12,683 nt of DNA. It comes from Acidimicrobiia bacterium. GTDB lineage: Bacteria; Actinomycetota; Acidimicrobiia; Acidimicrobiales; Ilumatobacteraceae. A program made the translations under genes and the position numbers. Positions 1-6,057 of the stretch are shown here, piece by piece (the stretch's first letter is position 1; the number at the start of each line of letters is the position of its first letter). Location: assembly GCA_009926705.1 (NCBI GenBank), contig RFOJ01000013.1, forward strand, positions 1-12,683. Reading direction: 5' to 3'. The notes under the pieces were generated by a model. It worked only from the letters and a program-made list of their open reading frames with translations, was not told where the DNA came from and searched no databases.

Positions 1-291
1 GACTTTTGCGTACGAATCCCCCGCGAAGCGATGCGACTGCTGGTCGAAAAAGGTTCAGTCACGGTCGACGGTGTGAGTCTGACTGCGTTCAACTTGACGA
101 ACGACACCTTTTGCGTAGCGGTGATTCCGCACACCGCACAGGTGACAACACTCGGCGCTCGCGAACCAGGCGACCAAGTGAATATAGAGATGGATGTTCT
201 CGCCAAACATGTGGAGCGGCTAGTGGGTAGCGACACGAGCCGTCGCGGTGGCCGAGCACGAGGCAGCTGGTTCTCGAGGTGGCGACGTTGA
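1..291 (+). CDS. ribE: Riboflavin synthase, alpha chain (3' part only)
   Basis: Riboflavin synthase dismutates two 6,7-dimethyl-8-ribityllumazine molecules into riboflavin plus 5-amino-6-ribitylaminouracil in the cytosol. Only the last 96 codons lie in the window; the reading frame is open from base 1, so the gene starts upstream. Visible family signatures of the second lumazine-binding half are KGSVTVDGVSLT (about codons 17-28), VIPHTAQVTTLG and GDQVNIEMDVLAKHVERL. A basic tail rich in Arg and Ser follows the conserved core and ends at TGA 289-291. The stop overlaps the start of the chorismate mutase fusion, which points to co-transcription and translational coupling. The usual partners ribBA and ribH do not follow it here. 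The family call is firm; the missing N-terminal half cannot be judged. Confidence 0.95.
   Translation, partial: DFCVRIPREAMRLLVEKGSVTVDGVSLTAFNLTNDTFCVAVIPHTAQVTTLGAREPGDQVNIEMDVLAKHVERLVGSDTSRRGGRARGSWFSRWRR
276..282 (+). promoter_or_regulatory. Shine-Dalgarno-like GAGGTGG that bears on the next start
   Basis: GAGGTGG lies inside the end of ribE, five bases before TTG 288-290. That TTG shares a TTGA overlap with the ribE stop. The GTG at 279 lies inside this purine-rich element and has no Shine-Dalgarno match of its own. The element therefore favours TTG288 as the functional start of the fusion gene, although GTG279 cannot be excluded. Confidence 0.45.
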
Positions 292-1049
292 GCAGTCTCG
301 ACGACCTGCGCAAGCAGATTGACGACATCGACTCGGCGATCGTTGAGTTGCTCGCCCAGCGCATGGAAGTGTGCCGCGAAGTCGCCGATCTCAAGTCGCA
401 GACGCACACGGCAATCATTCAGCCGCAGCGCGTTCGTGAAGTGCTGACCACGCGCCGACAGTGGGCCATTGACAACGACGTCGACCCCGACTTCGTCGAA
501 CAGTTGTTCCGCATCCTCCTCTCAGAAACTCACCGCATCGAAGTAGCGCACGTGAAGCCGTTCGAGAAGCCGTCAAAGATTGCCGACGTCTTGGCATCTG
601 CACTCGACGCTGTTGCTTGCCGCATCGATCATGTCGTGGTGGCAGTGGCGAACTTGCCGGCCGCGTCGAAGTTTCTCTCGGCGATCGGCTTCTCCGTCAA
701 CGACACCGACGATGCGGCAATCAAAGTCGCAGAAGGTGGCGGAGTCACCGTCGTGCTCGTCGGGCCCGGCGAGAAGGCAGTCGACGCGCACCTCGCCGAG
801 CATGGCTCGGGCGTGCAGCACATCGCCATCGAGGTTCTGAATGCCGGCTACGTGCAAGAGCTGCTTCGATCAGCCGACATTCCATTGCTCACCGACGTAG
901 TCGTCGACAAGCACGGACACGAGCAGGTCTTCACCGTGCTTGATCCGGCGACGGGCGTGCAGCTCGGGTTCATCTCGCGCACCGGAAACCGTGTGCCGAT
1001 GACTGGGCAGAACGTGCGGGCCCTGTTTCGCGCTCTCGGCGACAAGTAG
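279..1049 (+). CDS. Chorismate mutase (AroQ)-VOC domain fusion protein
   Basis: Two domains are visible in 256 residues. Residues 1-90 are an all-helical type II chorismate mutase (chorismate to prephenate, on the Phe/Tyr pathway). Numbered from GTG279 it lines up with the E. coli P-protein mutase without gaps: R11, R28, K39 and R51 are kept, D48 is Gln, S84 is Thr and Q88 is Glu, the residue used in yeast-type enzymes. Residues 115-235 form one VOC (glyoxalase/HPPD/methylmalonyl-CoA epimerase-like) unit: IDHVVVAV (H118), GSGVQHIAIEV (H181) and VLDPATGVQLGFISR. Gly230 stands where the metal-binding Glu is normal, so a standard metal site is doubtful. A linker of about 25 residues joins the two parts. 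The start may be TTG288 (better ribosome-binding site, overlap with the ribE stop) rather than GTG279. The mutase call is strong. The role of the VOC half is unknown; binding or sensing of an aromatic ligand is one guess. Confidence 0.88.
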   Translation: MATLSSLDDLRKQIDDIDSAIVELLAQRMEVCREVADLKSQTHTAIIQPQRVREVLTTRRQWAIDNDVDPDFVEQLFRILLSETHRIEVAHVKPFEKPSKIADVLASALDAVACRIDHVVVAVANLPAASKFLSAIGFSVNDTDDAAIKVAEGGGVTVVLVGPGEKAVDAHLAEHGSGVQHIAIEVLNAGYVQELLRSADIPLLTDVVVDKHGHEQVFTVLDPATGVQLGFISRTGNRVPMTGQNVRALFRALGDK

Positions 1050-1106
1050 CCCCGTTGCATCTGCCGTCGACGAGGGCGGCATATCGACCACCCATGCGGC
1101 GAGCCA

Positions 1107-1136
1107 TCGACGCGGTCGGCAGGCTGTTGCTATGGT
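1107..1136 (+). promoter_or_regulatory. Candidate promoter for fbiC
   Basis: TGC followed by TATGGT (1131-1136) fits an extended -10 element (TGN plus TANNNT). TCGACG at 1107-1112, with an 18-base spacer, matches the -35 consensus at four of six positions. Transcription would begin near 1143, inside the dyad at 1141-1161, and leave a leader of roughly 115 bases before GTG1260. The call rests on pattern alone. Confidence 0.4.
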
Positions 1137-1140
1137 GGAG

Positions 1141-1161
1141 TCGCTCGGTGAATACGAGCGA
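1141..1161 (+). promoter_or_regulatory. Dyad or hairpin at the predicted fbiC transcription start
   Basis: TCGCTCG (1141-1147) and CGAGCGA (1155-1161) are a perfect 7-base inverted repeat around GTGAATA. The dyad sits just after the candidate -10, a typical operator position, and it could also fold as an RNA hairpin at the 5' end of the leader. There is no T-run, so it is not a convincing terminator for the upstream operon. The rest of the 1050-1259 gap holds no gene I can support. Confidence 0.35.
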
Positions 1162-1248
1162 GTCGCACCTCTAACAATTGCGACCCGCCCGATCGAGTCC
1201 TGACACAACATCACTACGACGTGGGGGCAGCGACAAGGTCGCGTGCCC

Positions 1249-1254
1249 GAGGGA
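1249..1254 (+). promoter_or_regulatory. Ribosome-binding site deciding the fbiC start
   Basis: GAGGGA ends five bases before GTG 1260-1262. The upstream in-frame GTG at 1221 has no purine-rich element before it. This favours the start at 1260. Confidence 0.5.
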
Positions 1255-1259
1255 CTCGC

Positions 1260-3656
1260 GTGGAACATCGACATCTTCTCGACCTAACGCTCGATGAGTT
1301 GATGCGTGACGCCCGCATGGTGCGCGACCTCCACTACGGAGCACGGGTCACCTACTCGCCGAAGGTGTTCATTCCGCTCACCATGCTGTGCCGCGACAAG
1401 TGCGGTTACTGCACGTTCGCCCAGCCGCCAGCACGACTCGAGCACCCGTATCTCTCACCCGAACAAGTGCTGACGATTGCCAAGCGCGGTGCTGCCGCAG
1501 GTTGTCATGAAGCACTCTTCACGCTCGGGGAGCGACCGGAATTGCGTTACGACGTGGCCGCCGACTGGCTGCGCGCCAACGGCTACGACTCCACTGTGCA
1601 TTACCTACACGACATGGCCAAGCTTGTGCTCGACGAGACGGGGCTGTTGCCCCACGCCAACGCGGGTGCTCTCTACAAAGAAGAGCTCGCGATGCTGCGA
1701 AACGTCTCGCCGTCACAAGGAATGATGATTGAGACGTTGCGCGACGACCTCGAGTGCCACCGCGGCGCACCAGACAAAGTTCCGCAGCGACGGCTTGACA
1801 CCCTCGAGTTCGCGGGCGAACTGCAGATTCCGTTCACTACAGGCATTTTGGTGGGCATCGGCGAGGGCCGCGAAGACCGCATCGCTGCACTCGAAGCAAT
1901 CGCATCGTCACACTTGCGCCACGGCCACGTGCAAGAGGTCATCGTGCAGAACTTCTTGCCGAAACCCCGAACCGGCATGCAGCACGACCCCGCGTGCGAC
2001 AACGACGAATACCTCTGGTCGATCGCCGTCGCGCGCCTCGTGCTTCCGCCAGAGATTCACCTACAGGCGCCGCCGAACTTGAGTGACGACTTCGGAATAC
2101 TTCTCACCGCAGGCATTGACGACTGGGGTGGCGTCTCGCCGATCACCGCAGACCACGTCAACCCCGAACGACCGTGGCCCGATCTGGACAAGCTGCGAAC
2201 CGTCACCGAACAGGCCGGCCGTGCGCTCGCACCACGACTCACCGTGTATCCGGAGTTCATTGACGACATCGGTCTCAGCGAAACTCCTCGCTGGATAGAC
2301 GCCGGCTTGCGCTTCCGCGTGCTCGACCGCAGCGACGCCGAAGGTCTCGGCCGCGACGACCCGGGCGCGATCTGGCCCGAGCGCGTGACGGCCGCCGACG
2401 TGGTGCATGACGGCGCGGAGGTGGTGCTCGTTGGGCATCGATCAACGCAGTGGTACTCGGGTGCCAACAATCCCCCACCACAGTTGCTCGGTAGTGCACA
2501 ACCAGATGGCGCGCGAAGAGCCCCTCGATCAGTCATCGAGCGGTCGCGTAAGTTGCACGGCCCAGTCGGCGAAGCGTTGCGCGGCGTCGAACTCGGCCAC
2601 GAGCTTGGCGAACCTGAGATCGTCGCGCTGTTCAAGGCTCGCGGGCCCGAACTTGTGGCTGTTGCGCGCGCCGCTGACGAGCTGCGACGCCTCACGGTGG
2701 GCGATGACATCACGTGGGTGCACAACCGCAACATCAACTACACCAACGTGTGCACGTTCAAGTGCAAGTTCTGCGGTTTCTCGAAGGGCCCGCTCAGCCT
2801 CAACCTTCGCGGCACTCCGTACCTCTTGACACTCGACGACATCGCACAACGAGCCCGCGAAGCGTGGGATCTCGGCGCAACCGAGGTGACGCTGCAAGGC
2901 GGCATCCACCCCGACTTCGATGGCGACTACTACATCGACGTCACTCGAGCCGTGAAACAAGCAGTGCCCGACATGCACGTGCATGGTTTTACGGCGCTCG
3001 AGGTCACCGAGGGGGCGCGCCGACTCGGTGAGCCCCTGCCGTCATATCTCTCCCGCCTGAAAGAAGCAGGTCTCTCGTCATTGCCCGGCACCGCCGCTGA
3101 GATTCTCGACGACGAGGTTCGTGCGGTGCTCTGCAGCGACAAGGTGAACTCCGAAGAGTGGCTCGAGGCGCATCGCGCGGCACACAGCGTGGGTCTTCGC
3201 AGCAACGTGACGATGATGTTCGGTTCGATCGAGTCGCCGATCTCCTGGGCAAAGCATCTCGTGCGCACCCGAGCCCTGCAGCACGAAACGGGCGGGTTTA
3301 CGGAGTTCGTCGGCCTGCCGTTCGTGCACATGGCATCACCCATCTATCTGCAGCGGAAGTCACGGCGCGGCCCGACGTTCCGCGAAACTCTGCTCGTGCA
3401 CGCCGTCGCACGACTCGCCTACCGCGGCGCAATTGACAACATCCAGGCGTCGTGGGTGAAGATTGGCGTGGAGGGCACCCGTCAGTTGCTGAACGCGGGT
3501 TGCAACGACGTCGGTGGCACGCTGATGAACGAGAACATCTCGAGAGCCGCCGGAGCAAGCCACGGCCAGGGCATGACGCCCGAAAGTTTCGCCACGTTGG
3601 TACAGCCGCTCGGGCGGTCGCTGCGTCAACGCACCACGCTGTACGCGACACGCTGA
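1260..3656 (+). CDS. fbiC: FbiC, 7,8-didemethyl-8-hydroxy-5-deazariboflavin (Fo) synthase
   Basis: FbiC is the fused CofG-CofH enzyme that builds Fo, the chromophore of coenzyme F420, from L-tyrosine and 5-amino-6-ribitylaminouracil by two radical-SAM reactions. Both iron-sulfur sites are visible as CX3CX2C: C44/C48/C51 in LCRDKCGYCTF (CofG half) and C498/C502/C505 in VCTFKCKFCGF (CofH half). The CofG half covers roughly residues 1-400 and the CofH half roughly 430-798. VTLQGGIHPDF, HGFTALEV, NVTMMFGSIE and GQGMTPESF are typical of the CofH half. I chose GTG1260 (798 aa) because a ribosome-binding site precedes it; GTG1221 would add 13 residues. Mycobacterial and Streptomyces FbiC, as I recall them, carry a longer N-terminal helical segment, so this N-terminus is short. 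It ends 31 bases before the convergent ribF stop. F420-dependent enzymes are therefore expected elsewhere in the genome. Confidence 0.97.
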   Translation: MEHRHLLDLTLDELMRDARMVRDLHYGARVTYSPKVFIPLTMLCRDKCGYCTFAQPPARLEHPYLSPEQVLTIAKRGAAAGCHEALFTLGERPELRYDVAADWLRANGYDSTVHYLHDMAKLVLDETGLLPHANAGALYKEELAMLRNVSPSQGMMIETLRDDLECHRGAPDKVPQRRLDTLEFAGELQIPFTTGILVGIGEGREDRIAALEAIASSHLRHGHVQEVIVQNFLPKPRTGMQHDPACDNDEYLWSIAVARLVLPPEIHLQAPPNLSDDFGILLTAGIDDWGGVSPITADHVNPERPWPDLDKLRTVTEQAGRALAPRLTVYPEFIDDIGLSETPRWIDAGLRFRVLDRSDAEGLGRDDPGAIWPERVTAADVVHDGAEVVLVGHRSTQWYSGANNPPPQLLGSAQPDGARRAPRSVIERSRKLHGPVGEALRGVELGHELGEPEIVALFKARGPELVAVARAADELRRLTVGDDITWVHNRNINYTNVCTFKCKFCGFSKGPLSLNLRGTPYLLTLDDIAQRAREAWDLGATEVTLQGGIHPDFDGDYYIDVTRAVKQAVPDMHVHGFTALEVTEGARRLGEPLPSYLSRLKEAGLSSLPGTAAEILDDEVRAVLCSDKVNSEEWLEAHRAAHSVGLRSNVTMMFGSIESPISWAKHLVRTRALQHETGGFTEFVGLPFVHMASPIYLQRKSRRGPTFRETLLVHAVARLAYRGAIDNIQASWVKIGVEGTRQLLNAGCNDVGGTLMNENISRAAGASHGQGMTPESFATLVQPLGRSLRQRTTLYATR

Positions 3657-3687
3657 CGAGCGCTGAGACTTCGAGACTGAGACGGAA

Positions 3688-4641
3688 CTAGGTCAACGCG
3701 GCGCGGGCCTGCGCAATGTCGTTCTGAAGCTGCGAGCGCAACTCTTCAACACCCGAAAACTTGCGCTCGCCACGCAGAAATTCAACGAACGACACTCGCA
3801 GAGTCTGGCCATACAAGTCGCCAGTGAAATCCAACAGATGCGCCTCGAGCAATGACTGTTGGGCGTGTTCGTAAAAGGTGGGGCGTCGCCCGATGTTGAT
3901 CGCCGCGGGGTGACTCGAGCCGTCGCCGACCGTTACCCGAGCCGCGTACACACCGTCAGCCGGCAAGCAGAGCGAAGCGTCGATCGCAACGTTCGCCGTC
4001 GGAAACCCGATGGTGCGCCCACGCTTATCGCCTTGCGCCACGGTGCCGCGCACTTCGTGATTGCGTCCAAGCATCTCGCTGGCACGTCGAACGTCGCCAC
4101 CCGACAGTGCGCGACGTATCGCGGTGCTGCTCACGGCCTCGTTGACTCCGTCAGCGCGCGCGACGAGTTTCAGCGGTGAAACCTCGAAATCGTTCGACGG
4201 AGCCATCTCGCGCAGCAGCGCAACGTTGCCGCCACGTTTGTGGCCGAAGTGGAAGTCTTCACCGACAATCACTGCACGCATCTTGAGCGCATCCACGAGC
4301 ACCCGCTGCACAAAGTCTCGCGGTGCTTCTTGCGACTGCGACTCGCCGAATGGCACCACCAAGGTGGCGTCGACTCCAGTGGAAGCAAGCAGCTCTAGTT
4401 TCTGCTGCGGATCAGTGAGCAGCTTTGGCGCCGATTCAGGCCGCACGACCGATGCCGGGTGGCGATCAAACGTCACGACGACGCTGCGCGCACCCAGAGC
4501 CTTGGCCCGCTCCCGTACCTGCGAGATCACGGCACGATGCCCGAGATGCACACCGTCGTACGCACCGATGGTCACCACGGTTCGCACGTCGCCAAGTGCA
4601 TTGACCACTGCTTGTCTCGTCGGCTCGACGACGGTTTTCAC
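3688..4641 (-). CDS. ribF: Bifunctional riboflavin kinase / FAD synthetase
   Basis: RibF phosphorylates riboflavin to FMN and adenylylates FMN to FAD. The N-terminal nucleotidyltransferase domain (about residues 20-185) shows GAYDGVHLGHR (27-36, the GxFDGVHxGH motif with Tyr for Phe), TFDRHP (58-62), GEDFHFGHKRGGN (127-139) and STAIRRALSGGD (172-183). The C-terminal flavokinase domain (about 190-310) shows GRTIGFPTAN (208-217), INIGRRPTF and EAHLLDF, where E266 is the likely catalytic base. The length of 317 aa is normal. The GTG start at 4641 has no clear Shine-Dalgarno sequence. It lies 42 bases after the truB stop on the same strand, so it is probably the last gene of rbfA-truB-ribF. With ribE at the window's start, both ends of flavin synthesis flank fbiC. 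Confidence 0.97.
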   Translation of the reverse strand: MKTVVEPTRQAVVNALGDVRTVVTIGAYDGVHLGHRAVISQVRERAKALGARSVVVTFDRHPASVVRPESAPKLLTDPQQKLELLASTGVDATLVVPFGESQSQEAPRDFVQRVLVDALKMRAVIVGEDFHFGHKRGGNVALLREMAPSNDFEVSPLKLVARADGVNEAVSSTAIRRALSGGDVRRASEMLGRNHEVRGTVAQGDKRGRTIGFPTANVAIDASLCLPADGVYAARVTVGDGSSHPAAINIGRRPTFYEHAQQSLLEAHLLDFTGDLYGQTLRVSFVEFLRGERKFSGVEELRSQLQNDIAQARAALT

Positions 4642-4683
4642 GCGTCGTCACGCTAACGCTGAAGGCCTCGCCCCAGCGGATTG

Positions 4684-5595
4684 TCAGTGCACGGGTTCGG
4701 GCATCACGACTACGGGGCGCCACGCATCGCCCGCGTGCTCGTACACCGCCAGCAATCGATGGTGACTGTCGAGCACGAAACGACGCTCACCGTGGGCAAT
4801 AGAGGTGTCACGACTCGGCGAGGTGTCCATCACGTCACCCAGGCTCGCGAGCACTCGATCGTCATCGACCGCAACAAACGACGACTCGCCGCCATCGAGG
4901 CGAGCGAGTGCCGCAACCACGGGCATGAGCGGTGACGAATCAATCGAGGTCTCGTCGAGCACGTCTCCGACGATGAAGCCACCGATTGCACGACGGCGCA
5001 AGTTGCGAAGATGCGCATAACCGCCGAGCAACTCGCCGAGATCGGCCGCGAGCGTGCGGATGTAAGTGCCTGACGAGCACGTCACCTCAATACGCACGAC
5101 CGGGTTGTCGTCGATGCGCTCAACTTCACCGTGCACCACGTAGCGATGCACGGTCACTGGTCGCGGCTTGCGTTCAACTTCGCCGCCCTCGCGAGCGATC
5201 TCATGCAAGCGCCGACCGTCGACTTTCAGCGCTGGCACCTGCATGATGTCGCCGACGAACGTGCGGGCAGCCTCACGCACCCGCTCGATGGTGAGTGCTG
5301 ACATGTCTCGAGTGGCGACCACTTCACCTGACGCATCCAGAGTGCTCGTCGCACTACCGAACACCACTTCTCCCGTGTACGTCTTCGGTAGGTCGCCGAA
5401 GAACTGCAGCAAGCGCGTGGCATTGCCGACCGCCACAATTAGCACGCCCGTGGCGTCGGGGTCGAGCGTGCCTGAGTGTCCGATTCGCCGTTCATTGAAT
5501 CTGCGACGAAGTCGACCGACCACGTCATGGCTCGTCATGCCAGTCGGTTTGTCGACCACGACGAAGCCGTGTGTGACGGCGGGCTTGCGCGCCAT
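4684..5595 (-). CDS. truB: tRNA pseudouridine-55 synthase
   Basis: TruB converts U55 in the T-loop of nearly all tRNAs to pseudouridine and also acts as a tRNA chaperone. The protein (303 aa) opens with GFVVVDKPTGMTSHDVV (residues 10-26). Next comes the catalytic motif IGHSGTLDPDATGVL with the nucleophile D45. Further conserved stretches are KTYTGEVVFGSATSTLDASG, the PALKVDGRRLHEIAREG segment and CSSGTYIRTLAADLG. The last 60 or so residues (GERRFVLDS, LLAVYEHAGDAWRPVVVM) form the PUA-like C-terminal extension common in actinobacteria. The ATG start lies 9 bases after the rbfA stop, so the two genes are surely co-transcribed. Confidence 0.97.
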   Translation of the reverse strand: MARKPAVTHGFVVVDKPTGMTSHDVVGRLRRRFNERRIGHSGTLDPDATGVLIVAVGNATRLLQFFGDLPKTYTGEVVFGSATSTLDASGEVVATRDMSALTIERVREAARTFVGDIMQVPALKVDGRRLHEIAREGGEVERKPRPVTVHRYVVHGEVERIDDNPVVRIEVTCSSGTYIRTLAADLGELLGGYAHLRNLRRRAIGGFIVGDVLDETSIDSSPLMPVVAALARLDGGESSFVAVDDDRVLASLGDVMDTSPSRDTSIAHGERRFVLDSHHRLLAVYEHAGDAWRPVVVMPEPVH

Positions 5596-5604
5596 GCGGT
5601 TGAT

Positions 5605-6027
5605 TCAGCCGACGTCTGACGACGGCGACGACTCACCACTCGCACGCCTGCGCACGTCTTCTCGCAAAATCTCGTCGATGCGCGCAGCTGCTCGCATCGT
5701 TTCATCGGGCTTGAACTCGAGCACGGGCGTGCGCCGCGACCTCACCTGTAGGGCGATCTCATGCTGGATTCGCTTGCGGTACTCGTTGAGCGCCTCGATG
5801 ATTTTCTCATCACCGGCGACTCCTTCGAGCGAGTCGAAATAGACGACGCCGTGGTTCATCTCTGAATCCACCTCAACCGCCGTCACCGTCACCAACTGCA
5901 GGCGGTCGTCATCAAGCTTTGCCAGTTCGTCGGCGATGACTTCGCGGAGAATCTCACTCATGCGCGCGTTGCGTTCGTTGCGACGACGATCGTCTGCGCG
6001 ACCCGGACGACGAGGGTGACGCGCCAC
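5605..6027 (-). CDS. rbfA: Ribosome-binding factor A
   Basis: RbfA is a KH-fold factor that binds the 30S subunit during late 16S rRNA maturation. Family features are RMSEILREVIADELAKL near the start, LVTVTAVEVDSEMNHGVVYFDS, the helix EALNEYRKRIQHEIALQV, and VRSRRTPVLEFKPDETMRAAARIDEILRE. An acidic, Ser-rich tail follows. I chose GTG6027 (140 aa) because a TAGCGT -10 hexamer ends 7 bases upstream and because conserved sequence begins after it. A GTG at 6069 would add 14 residues and overlap leuS. The order rbfA-truB-ribF is ancestral, but nusA and infB, which commonly precede rbfA, are replaced here by divergent leuS. Confidence 0.92.
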   Translation of the reverse strand: MARHPRRPGRADDRRRNERNARMSEILREVIADELAKLDDDRLQLVTVTAVEVDSEMNHGVVYFDSLEGVAGDEKIIEALNEYRKRIQHEIALQVRSRRTPVLEFKPDETMRAAARIDEILREDVRRRASGESSPSSDVG

Positions 6028-6033
6028 GACAAC

Positions 6034-6040
6034 TACGCTA
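6034..6040. promoter_or_regulatory. Symmetric divergent -10 element (TACGCTA) for rbfA and leuS
   Basis: TACGCTA contains TACGCT on the + strand (6034-6039) and TAGCGT on the - strand (6040-6035), so both strands carry a TANNNT -10 hexamer in the same seven bases. On the - strand seven bases separate it from GTG6027 (rbfA). On the + strand eight bases separate it from ATG6048. Transcripts would begin about one to two bases before these codons, which means nearly leaderless mRNAs. I see no good -35 on either side, and the call rests on pattern and geometry. Confidence 0.45.
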
Positions 6041-6057
6041 AACGACGATGCCCGCGA

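Noticed and set aside
574..1049. VOC half as a true 4-hydroxyphenylpyruvate dioxygenase
   Set aside because: HPPD needs two VOC modules and three metal ligands; here there is one module and the Glu ligand is missing.
1148..1174. Eight-codon frame (GTG to TAA) as a possible leader peptide of fbiC
   Set aside because: No run of regulatory codons such as Tyr, no ribosome-binding site, and no terminator/antiterminator pair beside it.
1132..1203. 23-codon frame starting at ATG1132 in the fbiC leader
   Set aside because: The ATG overlaps the proposed -10 element, it has no good ribosome-binding site, and I recognise nothing in the peptide.
2057..2737. 226-codon frame on the - strand inside fbiC
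   Set aside because: Ser/Arg-rich translation without motifs, fully antisense to a well-conserved FbiC region.
3665..3683. GAGAC-type short direct repeats between fbiC and ribF as a terminator
   Set aside because: They are direct, not inverted, repeats with no stable stem and no T-run.
4061..4765. 234-codon frame on the + strand opposite ribF
   Set aside because: Low-complexity Ser/Thr/Arg-rich translation, antisense to clear RibF motifs.
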